Shown here: positions 1-9,135 of the stretch, piece by piece | Numbering within the stretch: position 1 is the first letter of the stretch | How the letters are laid out: every line of letters starts with the position of its first letter | From: Kiritimatiellia bacterium | GTDB lineage: Bacteria > Verrucomicrobiota > Kiritimatiellia > WLWN01 | Reading direction: 5' to 3' | Assembly: GCA_012103575.1 (NCBI GenBank) | Contig: WLWN01000001.1 | Location: forward strand, 1,864,538 to 1,928,537 | DNA length: 64,000 nucleotides | Program-made: the position numbers and the translations under genes | Notes under the pieces: generated by a model | Database searches by the model: none | Seen by the model: the letters and a program-made list of their open reading frames with translations, nothing else | What the model was told of the DNA's origin: nothing

Positions 1-62
1 AGATCCGCCGTGGTGGAACACAAGAATTCACGAAAAAGACGAACACATATAAGAAGTTTGTT

Positions 63-731
63 GTGCCTTTTTGCGTTTTTTGTGGCCATTCTTCCGTGAT
101 CTTTTTTTTGGGCCTAACGCCAGTGATCTGGGGAGCGAGGAACTATGTTTCCTTCTCTGGAAGTCACACGCCTCCTTTTACAAGCTGGGCCATTGCCGCT
201 ACCGATATTCAATCAGCTATTGATGTGGCTTCTAATGGGGATACGGTGTTGGTTACTAACGGAACCTACTCAACCGGGGGTGTTTCCGTTTTTGGAACAA
301 ATCGGATCGCCATTAACAAACCGATAACCGTTCGGAGCGTGAATGGACCAACATTTACTGTGATCGAGGGGCAAGGTCTTCTTGGTTCCAATGCCGTACG
401 CTGTGCCTATATGGTGAGCGGGGCAAAAATTGATCGGATTCACCCTGACAAATGGGTTTACCCAAACTTCTACGGATGTAGAAAGTAGAGGTGGAGGCGT
501 TTGGTGTAGCCCGAATGCCGTGGTTTCCAACTGCTTTATTGCTGGCAATAGAGCTGGTACTCTTGGTGGTGGTGTTCATGCAGGAATATTGAAACACTGT
601 AGCCTTGTTGGTAATCAGGCGGATAATGGTGGCGCGACGTTTTCAGCTATTGCTGAGAATTGTGTATTATACAGCAACGTTGCCAATTGGGGGGGAGGTA
701 CGTATCACGGGTATATTCGGAACTCTATGAT
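63..731 (+). pseudogene. Exported right-handed beta-helix surface protein, frameshifted and truncated
   Basis: The N-terminus has a hydrophobic segment followed by the opening typical of Kiritimatiellota adhesin-like proteins: ARNYVSFSGSHTPPFTSW, then repeats such as DTVLVTNGTYSTGG and TVRSVNGPTFTVIEGQG. These build a parallel beta-helix with short coils. The frame is lost near 430, where an extra A in a run of five lies between SGAK and the continuation IGFTLTNGFT, which is read in the next frame to about 731. The coding sequence then ends at the TA where the neighbouring IS630 element begins. Proteins of this type are exported and their substrate is unknown. The true start may lie upstream of position 63, near the window edge. 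Confidence 0.7.
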
Positions 732-1731
732 TAGAGCGCTTCACGATTGAGGTGTCGCGATGTAGCACGAAGAAAACCAGCCGATTACCTCGTCGGGAGA
801 AACCTCTTCGAACGCTTGTGTGATCGCTTCAGATAGTTCCTGCTGACTGCGGGCTGCAAGGCTGCCCAACCGATTCTTTATCTTGCCCCATATTTTTTCA
901 ATGGGGTTGGAATCGGGGCTGTAGGGTGGAAGGAATCTTACATGGGCCCCACATGACTCAATGAGTTCAATGACCTTGGGATTGTGATGGACGCGAAGAT
1001 TGTCCATGATGACGATGTCTTCAGGTAAAAGAGTCGGGAGAAAAACCCGGCGAATATATTCTCTAAAAACAGCCGTATCTGTCGCCCCCTCCCCCTCCAT
1101 GGCCGCTGTTGTTCCGTCCAGGCGGACCGAAGAAATCAAGGTGGTGGTACACCAATGTCCATGAGGCGTTTTGGCAAAAAGCCTGTTCCCGCCCAACGCC
1201 CGGCCCCGCAGACGAGTCATATTCATTTTCGCCCCGGATTCATCAATAAAGACAAGGCGACTTGGATCAAGTTTGGCCACCTCTTGGATCCACTGCTTTC
1301 TCAAGAGATTTACATCCGCCCGGTCTTGCTCGCTGGCGTGAAGCGTTTCTTTTATACCGGCAGCCCAACCGATTCAACGCCCGCTGTACGGCCATGATCG
1401 ACCCCTTCACGCCGCTCATGTTCTTGAGTTCTTCAAGCGTTGCATCGGGATGTTTGCCCCCCAGTTGAGCCAACGCCTTGAGCTGCTTTCCGCTGTAGAG
1501 GGCCTGACGATGCCCACGCGGTCGGGGAGCGGTCTGTCCGGTTTCGTTGAAACGAGAGAGCCCACGCTGAAACGTTCTAAGATCTACACGATAAGAAGAT
1601 GTGATATCGGCCTGGGAACCTTTGCCCATTTTGTAGGCATCTATCGCACGCCGCCGGATTTCTGCTGTTGCTATACTCATGTCATGGAGTATAGATCTTC
1701 TAAAGAGGCATCTCAATCATTAAATGCTCTA
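732..1731 (-). mobile_element. IS630-family insertion sequence, copy 1
   Basis: A second copy lies at 34300-35295, nearly identical throughout. The ends are imperfect inverted repeats (left GAGCGCTTCACGATTGAGG, right complement GAGCATTTAATGATTGAGA), each flanked by TA. TA is the target duplicated by IS630/Tc1-mariner elements. It truncates the beta-helix gene on its left. Confidence 0.85.
741..1716 (-). pseudogene. IS630 transposase, frameshifted
   Basis: The N-terminal half (about 1267-1716) carries the helix-turn-helix with RVDLRTFQRGLSRFNETG. The C-terminal half (741-1304) carries the DDE core: FIDESGAK, IVIMDNLRVHHNP and PIEKIWGKIKNRLG. The two halves are in different frames. Compared with the copy at 34.3 kb there is a 4-base insertion near 1362-1372 (GGCAGCCCAACC against GGGAAACC). 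This copy is therefore inactive unless the frame is rescued. Its C-terminus keeps 12 residues that the other copy has lost. Confidence 0.85.
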
Positions 1732-1934
1732 ACTCGAAAAACAGACGTCTATTCATCTTTCGTTAACATAGACTTAAGTCATCAGCTTTGTTCTTAAGAC
1801 GATAACCAAACGCTAACCCGAATATCTCCCATTCTCGTGTCCTACCGCCGGAACCACCTCATAACCCGTGTCTTAAGCAGGGCGCAGGGATTTTTGACAA
1901 AGAGTGTGAGGTCTGCGTGCTAAACCAAAATTTG

Positions 1935-2195
1935 TTATTGGTATACATCTTTTCTATGACGAACTCGCTGGATTTCTATAACAATCGTATGTTCAAAAAC
2001 TTCGTAGATTACACGGTAATTGCCTATCCTTATCCGATACGTACTCTCGCTTCCGCTTAGTTTTCTAACCCCTTGGGGATAAGGGTTTTTAGATAGAACT
2101 TCAACCGCAGAAATGATTCTCAGGATGTCAATGGAAGAGATCTTGCGCAAATCTTTTTTCGTAGATTTGCGCCATTCAATCTTGTAGCATTCCAT
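1935..2195 (-). CDS. relE: RelE/ParE-type toxin of a type II toxin-antitoxin pair
   Basis: An 86-residue protein of usual RelE length. It has an N-terminal lysine-rich helix (IEWRKSTKKDLRKI) and the late motif YRIRIGNYRVIYEVFE, ending HRKDVY. Family members cleave mRNA in the ribosomal A site or poison gyrase; which applies is not decidable here. The start codon overlaps the end of the upstream antitoxin gene by about 20 bases, the usual co-translated arrangement. It appears intact, unlike most neighbouring accessory genes. Confidence 0.85.
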   Translation of the reverse strand: MECYKIEWRKSTKKDLRKISSIDILRIISAVEVLSKNPYPQGVRKLSGSESTYRIRIGNYRVIYEVFEHTIVIEIQRVRHRKDVYQ

Positions 2196-2370
2196 CTTTT
2201 CTAAGTTCTTCTAGAAATTTTTTATGAGGAATTGTTGGTTCGTCACGGCGCGCTGCTATAGTCGCTAGGTCGCGTAAATCTTCAATGAGCTGTTCGTAGT
2301 CAGCGAGTTTTAGCAAAACACCTGTCTTTTTTCCCGCTTGATCGGTGACATATTGAACACTGGTTTTCAT
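2176..2370 (-). CDS. relB: RelB/Phd-type antitoxin
   Basis: A 64-residue protein beginning MKTSVQYVTDQAGKKTGVLL, followed by LADYEQLIEDLRDLATIAAR. This resembles the short DNA-binding and dimerisation domain of Phd/YefM-like antitoxins, then an acidic, poorly structured tail that would wrap the toxin. It precedes and overlaps relE. Such antitoxins usually repress their own operon; no operator was identified. Confidence 0.8.
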   Translation of the reverse strand: MKTSVQYVTDQAGKKTGVLLKLADYEQLIEDLRDLATIAARRDEPTIPHKKFLEELRKDGMLQD

Positions 2371-2551
2371 AGGCGAATACTATATGGAATTTTTTTGTTA
2401 GTCTAGTTTGAACAAGGCAGGAATTTTCTTTAACACAGGTAATGCTTATCGGCCACAACGGGTGGATCACAACAGGCGCCTTCGGGAAGAATCGGGTCAC
2501 TCCTTCTATCACTTTCCGCCTCTTTTCAGTCCAGTCTCCCAACTCTTTCTT

Positions 2552-2887
2552 TTACCAATCTTTGCAACCTACTCCCCGGGAAAGCCAATGGCTGCGGAGT
2601 TTCCGATAATTTGTCGGACGAATTATTCCTGTCTGCCCATGCCCATGCCCATGCCGTTTATTAAAATACAAGTTATAACCTGTTTGGAGGCTTTGCATAA
2701 ATTGCGACAGATTCGCTTCAGGCGTTTCGCAAACCAGGTGAAAATGATTTTTCATAAGGCAAAATAGATAGAGACGGATCCGGTACAATTCGACACTTTC
2801 TTCTAAATGTTCCAGCCACCTTCTACGATCTCGATCATCATAGTAGAAACTCGGTATGGTTGCATCTAGGTATACTTTTTCTTTCAT
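2552..2887 (-). pseudogene. Chimera of PIN-toxin N-terminus and RAYT-type transposase fragment
   Basis: Residues 1-19 (MKEKVYLDATIPSFYYDDR) are the typical start of a VapC-family PIN ribonuclease, including the first catalytic aspartate. From about residue 22 the protein changes to a Y1/RAYT transposase: YLFCLMKNHFHLVCETPEANLSQFMQSL, with the HFH metal-binding motif, then YNLYFNKRHGHGHG. The remainder, toward 2400, is in broken frames. Both parents are incomplete, so neither activity is expected. The toxin part follows its probable antitoxin at 3060-3221. Bases 2371-2551 hold no recognisable gene. Confidence 0.7.
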
Positions 2888-3032
2888 CTATAACGTAAAT
2901 TTTAATATTGTTTGCTACCTTGGTCAAATTGAATCGTAATAGCGACTCATTCCTTCAATTAGATCAATCAGGGTGCTTGGGTCCATCCTGGTGAACGGGG
3001 CCCCGTTACTAACTTATAACTTAATGTCCGAC

Positions 3033-3077
3033 CCTACCTACCCCCTACCTACCCCCTACCTACCCCCTACCTACCCT
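3033..3077. repeat. Tandem 11-bp repeat, unit CCCCCTACCTA
   Basis: About four near-perfect head-to-tail copies. On the minus strand the repeat is read into the end of the small antitoxin gene and supplies its stop codon. Confidence 0.85.
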
Positions 3078-3221
3078 GAAACGATATTCTCCTGTTGCTT
3101 TCAGTTGCTCTTGATATTTCTTGTAGTGTTTCCCCGGTTTTCGTATATCATGACCATCGGTAGCTGATATTTTGTGACGGATTTTTCGGACGGCCTCTAT
3201 CGCGGGATCATTCAATTGCAT
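3060..3221 (-). CDS. Short VapB-like antitoxin, 3' end altered by a tandem repeat
   Basis: A 53-residue reading frame starting MQLNDPAIEAVRKIRHKISA. This resembles the small proteins that precede PIN toxins starting MKEKVYLD. A strong ribosome-binding site, AGGAGG at 3227-3232, lies 5 bases before the ATG. The last codons (VGRG and stop) come from the 11-bp tandem repeat, so the native C-terminus may be lost. The partner toxin at 2887 is truncated and fused to another gene, so the module is probably dead. Confidence 0.6.
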   Translation of the reverse strand: MQLNDPAIEAVRKIRHKISATDGHDIRKPGKHYKKYQEQLKATGEYRFRVGRG

Positions 3222-3264
3222 GGGTTCCTCCTATCAGGTTCAAAGGCGTTATCAACGTGGAAGT

Positions 3265-4323
3265 CTATTCATCCACCCACTCGGGATTCTGGCCAGAAAC
3301 GTTTCGGGTCCAAACCGGATGGCTTGTGGTGTCACTAGTAGTTGGTGCAGGGTTACTGCTTGAGTCTAGAGTCCAAACACTTCCATTTCGAGATGCAGAT
3401 CCAGACCAACTCCAGCCCGTCCGCTTAAGAGGAACCCATATCGTGTCTGTACCTGAAGGCTTGAACATAAGGTACATCTCAAAGCTCTCATTCACAGTTT
3501 TTTCTAAGTAAATACTCAACAACAGTGTACCAGGCACATCCACAGTCGATATACTAGTATCGTATGGATAGCTACTGTCCAACCCAATGGCAGCCCATCT
3601 TTGCCAGGTCCCATTGTTCAGTTTGCGACGCCTTAACAGATTAACTAATTGAACCCACTGAGTTGAGCCCGAGAAGCCAGCTGGCACCGTGATTGTATGC
3701 GAGAAAGAGATGCCGGGTATAGCCGTATTACCATAATGCAACCGCGAAGAGTCAGCAGCGACACTGCCCGTTACTACTGTCACTGTTGATGCCGGACTCT
3801 TAACCTCAAAGGTCACTTCACTCTTGCAATAAATACCACCAACTATTACCTCGTATTCTACAACACGGCCGTCACCACCATCCACCCAGTAGTATTTAAT
3901 GGTAGACGCCTGGAGATCAGGTGGCTGTACGGATATTAGTGTCGCTGATGATAAAGATGCGACCCAATCCTTTACGCGTACTCCCGGGATCCTACACTGT
4001 TTACTCTCAAAAGCTAGCCCTGTAGGCTTAACTTCACTTTCAAGATCAATAGCTTCACCCACAATGACATCTGTAGTCGTATCTGAAATCACATTCCCGT
4101 TCATCTTGATGTCGACTTTAATGACGTATACCGTAAAAGTTTTTTCAGAATTAAGCGTCTTGGCTTTAACAAGATACTGACCAGGCCCATTGAAAACGAT
4201 CGTTACAATATTCGTTCCATCTTTGGGTTGGGATACAGGAAGGCCACCAGGCGACATATTTTGTACGGTCCAATGAGGAAAATTTCCGGGGAATGTAGTT
4301 CCTGAGTTAGGAACAGCCTTTAA
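3265..4323 (-). pseudogene. Exported Ig-like-domain protein, C-terminal part cut by IS1380 copy A
   Basis: The fragment reads TELTLKAVPNSGTTFPGNFP when joined to the piece at 5983-6334, then runs through Ig-like strands (GTNIVTIVFNGPGQYLVKA). It ends with a conserved domain containing HTITVPAGFSGSTQWVQLVN, the serine/tryptophan-rich KRTGWSWSGSASRNGS and HPVWTRNVSG. Similar domains occur in secreted proteins of Kiritimatiellota and related bacteria; their function is unknown. The IS removes the start. The first residues of the longer open frame (MNLTCTLKKFIRV...) are IS sequence read out of frame and are not part of the gene. Confidence 0.75.
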
Positions 4324-5982
4324 CCTGAATCCGTCAGCTATCGCTTCGGAAGGCGTTTTGGGGCTCAAAAGTTGAAAAATTTTTTCCTTGAGATGCTCGC
4401 TTTTGGGCGGATTGGGACCGGCAAGTATCACCCTGATGAATTTTTTGAGCGTACAGGTCAGATTCACTCTGATTTGACCATTTTGGGGCGTAAGCCTCCT
4501 TGGGCAGTCGCCTTAGAGTATTGTTAAAGGTGCACGGAGGGCTATGCGAAGGAATGGGCAATATCTTGTATCACTTCAAACCAGCGACAACGCTTGCCAA
4601 AGTGAAGTTCAATTCGTCCGGCGTGGCGGACCAATCGAACCGCGCAATAAACGATATTTTTGAGAACCGTTTTGATTCGCCAGCGCGGGATGTTGATTTT
4701 CTGCGGGGCAAGCCCAGCCCGTTTGATGACCTCTTGGCCAAGACCGCGCAATAGGTTGAAGGCCACCATGGCGCATAACAGAATAATCTTATTGGCACAG
4801 AGTCTCCCCGAAGGCAATCGCTCAACATCAAGATCGCTTTTGAGTTCACTGTGGTACTGCTCGCTGGGGCCATGTCCATGATAGAGATCTAGCACGGTCT
4901 TGGCACGACAAGAGAGGTTCGTCCACCAGGTGTTCACCTCAAGTTTAGGAACCAGAAGTTTCTGACCATCGATATCGATAGTGCGTTCAATCACTTCGAA
5001 GGCCACCGGGACACAAGGGCGGTTTTGGTCACCACCGGGATGGAAATGATCGAAAAAGCCTGTGTAAACGTTCTTGCCTTCACGACTGTCTTGTTTGTCT
5101 CCAACTCGGCGTGCAAGGGCCAGCATTTGTTCAGGACATTCGCGGTGAGGATTTCGCTTTACGATAAAATAATGATCCCCAAAAGCGTCGAAGTTATCGG
5201 CCGCAGCGTTGCCACTATCAAGCCGAAGCAAACATTTTCCACCCAGGCCCAGGGTTTGGAGCGTTTCAACGCTGCGGGCAATAAACGCGGTCGTTCCCGA
5301 CTGACAATGTTGTTTACCGGGTCGAAGTTCGCACTCAAGTATGTGACCTTGAGTGCCCACATAGGCAAATATCGGGGCGTAACCATCATGGCCCTTCTAG
5401 GTGTAGGAAACGCCTTCTTTCGAAGAGCCTGAGTGATCCAAAGGGCTCACATCGATATCGACGGGAACAAGATCAAGCCCTTCGACATCTACCTAGCCAA
5501 AGGGGCCCGAGGAAAGAAGTTCGGTGTTGAGTTTGCGTAGCCCCACATGGGTTCTGGCTGGGGGCAGGTCGTCGGAACGACATCGGAACACCGGCTCAGA
5601 GGCTACCTTTTTAACTCCCCTTTTTAAGTCCAAAGGCATTCATAAAAATCTCATCACCCCGGTACAGGTCGATATCATTGAAATCGGTTCGACCGTTGCA
5701 AAGTAAGCCGATCTGGGTAAGGAGGATCTCCCGATCAGAGATCGCATCGGAGCGGCGTGGTTGAAAATTGGAGGGAAGAATCCGTTAAGCATGATCCTCA
5801 AGCAGCAGGCCGCAAAGATGATTTCCGCTTGTGCTGTTGAGTTCGCTCTTGCCAGTCTTTATTTTATATTGTTTCATATACACACCTGTTGGGGTGGGGT
5901 TGTTTGTTTGAATACGGGTATCCTCCCCGCTTTAGCCCAACAGGTAATGAAAAATCGTCAGATTTTATCTGACGGATTCAGG
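4324..5982 (-). mobile_element. IS1380-type insertion sequence, copy A
   Basis: The element is bounded by inverted CCTGAATCCGTCAG ends. The end upstream of the transposase continues into a small palindrome (CAGATAAAATCTG); the other end continues CTATCGCTTCGGAAGG. The outer flanks do not match directly. The left flank TTTAA (4319-4323) pairs instead with the left flank of copy B, which shows that the DNA between A and B has been inverted. Confidence 0.9.
4542..5877 (-). pseudogene. IS1380-type DDE transposase, copy A, with stops
   Basis: The largest open part is 272 residues. It contains LRLDSGNAAADNFDAFGDHY (first catalytic Asp region), then KTVLDLYHGHGPSEQYHSELKSDLDVERLPSG with the late catalytic Glu, typical of the IS1380/DDE group 1 family. 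The N-terminal third is separated by a frame change after FGLKKGS, shared by all copies. Two TAG codons stand where copy C has tyrosine (GYVDVEG and YTYKGHD). It is not expected to give an active enzyme. Confidence 0.85.
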
Positions 5983-6334
5983 ATGAAGATTATAATCCTG
6001 ATGAATTTTCTCAAATAAACGAATATCTTCTTAATTCTGGAGCCAATCTCATCATACAAGAAGCAGAATTCAAAAAGGCCAAAAATAGTATAGATCTCGA
6101 AATACGGGTTCTCTCAGGAAGCAAGACAGGTAATGTCAATGTCGTCTGGGAATATTACGAAACAGATATCAATAATGTTGTAACCAAAACCAACGTTCTC
6201 CATCGAGAACATATGACCGTTGTATCTGAAGTTGACACCACTCCGATAGATAGAATTGAAGTTTATCAAGAACCAGGGAATATCGGACCTGTCTACCTTT
6301 GTGCAGGCACCCCGAGTACAGAGCTTACCTTAAA
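5983..6334 (+). pseudogene. Inverted middle fragment of the Ig-like exported protein gene
   Basis: This 352-bp stretch is open in one frame on the plus strand (DEDYNPDEFSQINEYLLN ... IGPVYLCAGTPSTELTL). It has no start or stop of its own. Re-inverted and joined at the 5-bp repeat TTAAA to position 4323, it reads PSTELTL|KAVPNSGTTFPG without a break. It is therefore the upstream part of the gene at 3265-4323, turned over by recombination between IS copies A and B. Confidence 0.85.
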
Positions 6335-7890
6335 CCTGAATCCGTCAGATAAAATCTGACGATTTTTCATTACCTGTTGGGCTAAAGCGGGGAGGATACC
6401 CGTATTCAAACAAACAACCCCACCCCAACAGGTGTGTATATGAAACAATATAAAATAAAGACTGGCAAGAGCGAACTCAACAGCACAAGCGGAAATCATC
6501 TTTGCGGCCTGCTGCTTGAGGATCATGCTCAACGGATTCTTCCCTCCAATTTTCAACCACGCCGCTCCGATGCGATCTCTGATCGGGAGATCCTCCTTAC
6601 CCAGATCGGCTTACTTTGCAACGGTCGAACCGATTTCAATGATATCGACCTGTACCGGGGTGATGAGATTTTTATGAATGCCTTTGGACTTAAAAAGGGG
6701 AGTTAAAAAGGTAGCCTCTGAGCCGGTGTTCCGACGTCGTTTCGACGACCTGCCCCCAGCCAGAACCCATGTGGGGCTACGCAAACTCAACACCGAACTT
6801 CTTTCCTCGGGCCCCTTTGGCTAGGTAGATGTCGAAGGGCTTGATCTTGTTCCCGTCGATATCGATGTGAGCCCTTTGGATCACTCAGGCTCTTCGAAAG
6901 AAGGCGTTTCCTACACCTAGAAGGGCCATGATGGTTACGCCCCGATATTTGCCTATGTGGGCACTCAAGGCCACATGCTTGAGTGCGAACTTCGACCCGG
7001 TAAACAACATTGTCAGTCGGGAACGACCGCGTTTATTGCCCGCAGCGTTGAAACGCTCCAAACCCTGGGCCTGGGTGGAAAATGTTTGCTTCGGCTTGAT
7101 AGTGGCAACGCTGCGGCCGATAACTTCGACGCTTTTGGGGATCATTATTTTATCGTAAAGCGAAATCCTCGCCGCGAATGTCCTGAACAAATGCTGGCCC
7201 TTGCACGCCGAGTTGGAGACAAACAAGACAGTCGTGAAGGCAAGAACGTTTACACAGGCTTTTTCGATCATTTCCATCCCGGTGGTGACCAAAACCGCCC
7301 TTGTGTCCCGGTGGCCTTCGAAGTGATTGAACGCACCATCGATATCGATGGTCAGAAACTTCTGGTTCCTAAACTTGAGGTGAACACCTGGTGGACGAAC
7401 CTCTCTTGTCGTGCCAAGACCGTGCTAGATCTCTATCATGGACATGGCCCCAGCGAGCAGTACCACAGTGAACTCAAAAGCGATCTTGATGTTGAGCGAT
7501 TGCCTTCGGGGAGACTCTGTGCCAATAAGATTATTCTGTTATGCGCCATGGTGGCCTTCAACCTATTGCGCGGTTCGATTGGTCCGCCACGCCGGACGAA
7601 TTGAACTTCACTTTGGCAAGCGTTGTCGCTGGTTTGAAGTGATACAAGATATTGCCCCATTCCTTCGCATAGCCCTCCGTGCACCTTTAACAATACTCTA
7701 AGGCGACTGCCCAAGGAGGCCTACGCCCCAAAATGGTCAAATCAGAGTGAATCTGACCTGTACGCTCAAAAAATTCATCAGGGTGATACTTGCCGGTCCC
7801 AATCCGCCCAAAAGCGAGCATCTCAAGGAAAAAATTTTTCAACTTTTGAGCCCCAAAGCGCCTTCCGAAGCGATAGCTGACGGATTCAGG
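6335..7890 (+). mobile_element. IS1380-type insertion sequence, copy B, internally deleted
   Basis: It has the same ends and sequence as copy A but the opposite orientation. About 104 bp are missing near 7569, exactly between two copies of the 10-mer ATTGCGCGGT that the full copies still have, so replication slippage or recombination between short direct repeats is likely. The left flank TTAAA (6330-6334) matches the left flank of copy A after inversion. The right flank (AATGA) finds no partner in this window. Confidence 0.9.
6440..7604 (+). pseudogene. IS1380-type transposase, copy B, deleted and with stops
   Basis: It has the shared N-terminal frame change and both TAG codons in place of tyrosine seen in copy A. 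The 104-bp deletion shifts the frame just after AFNLLRG and removes the helix around LGQEVIKRAGLAPQK. It is inactive. Confidence 0.85.
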
Positions 7891-7988
7891 AATGATATAT
7901 GTAGTTATTAATAAGATTATTTATCGATGGTTTTTTTAGTGATTTTGAGAGATGCGTTAAGCATAGCAGGGGGAAGGGCAAAACAAGA

Positions 7989-8540
7989 TTAGTCTTCAGG
8001 GGTTACGTCAATAGGTTCAGGAGTGGATTTTATCGGTCGAATCTCCATGTTCATGCGTTCAGCACTCACAACCATTGTGGATTGGGGTCTCTCGTGATGG
8101 TTATCTCCATAAAGTTTTGCGCCTAGATCCGAACTGATTTTAGCGGACTGTGCGGCCTCCTTGAGGTAGCCCGTTTTACTGTCTGCAAGCTCGCTTTGAA
8201 CGTGCCGTAATGCCTTGTCAGCAAGTTGCTGGGCTAACCCAATTTGGGTCTCGACGAATTTTGGGTGGTTCTCTCTCAAAAGCCGTTCTATTTCTAGTTC
8301 GGTTTGCTTATGAATCCTCGCTCGAATTTTATCAGCTTTCTTCTTCCAAGTGTCTCCATAATGCCATCGATTGACAGTCCCAAACGGTACATCAAGTTCC
8401 TCGGAAATCTTCTTGAGCGTCTTTCCTTCAAGACGAAGTCTAAAAGCAATTTCACGGTTAAATAAGGCTGGTATTTCTGTTTTCATATTAGCTTTAATAT
8501 ACCCTTTTAAGAGGGATTTTTCCACTTGCTTTTTCATCAT
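7989..8540 (-). CDS. Helix-turn-helix protein resembling a phage terminase small subunit
   Basis: A 183-residue intact frame; an internal start at 8486 (MKTEIPALFN) is also possible. Residues 25-65 form a helix-turn-helix: IAFRLRLEGKTLKKISEELD, then VPFGTVNRWHYGDTWKKK. A charged helical segment follows (TELEIERLLRENHPKFVETQ, then LAQQLADKALRHVQ). This layout is seen in phage terminase small subunits and DUF1804-type proteins. No large terminase or other phage gene is nearby, so it may be a lone remnant or a regulator. The assignment is tentative. Confidence 0.4.
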   Translation of the reverse strand: MMKKQVEKSLLKGYIKANMKTEIPALFNREIAFRLRLEGKTLKKISEELDVPFGTVNRWHYGDTWKKKADKIRARIHKQTELEIERLLRENHPKFVETQIGLAQQLADKALRHVQSELADSKTGYLKEAAQSAKISSDLGAKLYGDNHHERPQSTMVVSAERMNMEIRPIKSTPEPIDVTPED

Positions 8541-8612
8541 TTTTCACCATTCCCAAACTTTATCATTGCATCAAAATGATGATACGGGTAAACAAGACGA
8601 ACAATTAAATAC

Positions 8613-8775
8613 CCTGGATCCGTCAGTTAAACGCGGTTTTCTGCACGAACCATTTGTGCCAAAAGGAATTACAAAAAATCCTCGACGCACCCAGCGGGTG
8701 CGCCTGCGTTTTTTTGCAACCTTTTGCCTCCAAAGCATTCGCACAGAAATCCCACGTTTAACTGACGGATCCAGG
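8613..8775. mobile_element. MITE copy M1, 163 bp, with perfect 5-bp target duplication
   Basis: The ends are CCTGGATCCGTCAG in inverted orientation. The flanks 8608-8612 and 8776-8780 are both AATAC. The whole element is an imperfect palindrome: both arms start GTTAAACG, include TTCTG...CGAA and a CAAAAGG block, and meet at a central hairpin GCACCCAGCGGGTGC. It has no coding capacity. Confidence 0.9.
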
Positions 8776-8805
8776 AATACGTTTACTTGCTTCGTAAACG
8801 CAATT

Positions 8806-8953
8806 ATTTACCATCAAAAATTAGCACATAGAAATCTCTAGGGATTTCTAATTTTAACGAGTGAAGCAAAGGCGGGATCGAGCGCTCCTTTTAGGGAGTG
8901 CTGCCGAAACCCCTGCTTCGCTTGTTACCCCGTGCTAATGGGTTGATGGTGAA
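8806..8953. other. Intergenic element with nested stems, candidate structured RNA
   Basis: The outer stem pairs ACCATCAA (8810-8817) with TTGATGGT (8943-8950), and ATTAGCAC (8820-8827) with GTGCTAAT (8932-8939). Inside are a hairpin TAGAAATC/GATTTCTA (8829-8836 with 8843-8850), a 13-bp stem AACGAGTGAAGCA/TGCTTCGCTTGTT (8856-8868 with 8914-8926) and, within that, AGCGCTCC/GGAGTGCT (8881-8888 with 8895-8902). The two inner stems use G-T pairs that would be G-U in RNA. A separate hairpin CGTTTAC/GTAAACG lies just upstream (8780-8800). The rest of 8541-9135 contains no gene that I can see, apart from MITE M1. Confidence 0.5.
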
Positions 8954-9135
8954 TTAGGTATGTGGAGGTTTGTGCTCCCGTCTTTAGTTTAGACATTTGT
9001 GACACCCTCCTTAAACCATCGTCGTAAAAGCATGAAAATATCACGCTACTTCTTGAGCTATTGGTGTATAAGTGACGGTTCAATCAGTTAGAGACAACAG
9101 GAATATCGAAAAAAAAATTGAGGTCAAAAGTATAA

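Noticed and set aside
3033-3077. CRISPR array
   Set aside because: The repeats are 11 bp, directly adjacent and without spacers; no cas genes are nearby.
7989-8540. A prophage, because of the terminase-small-subunit-like gene
   Set aside because: No large terminase, portal, capsid or integrase gene lies nearby.
8613-8775. Rho-independent terminators in the MITE centre
   Set aside because: The GCACCC/GGGTGC hairpin with a T-run looks like a terminator, but it is part of a repeated mobile palindrome; any terminator effect is secondary.
8806-8953. Integron attC site
   Set aside because: Both strands contain AAC...GTT around a stem, but neither the RYYYAAC nor the GTTRRRY consensus is met at both ends and no integrase is present.
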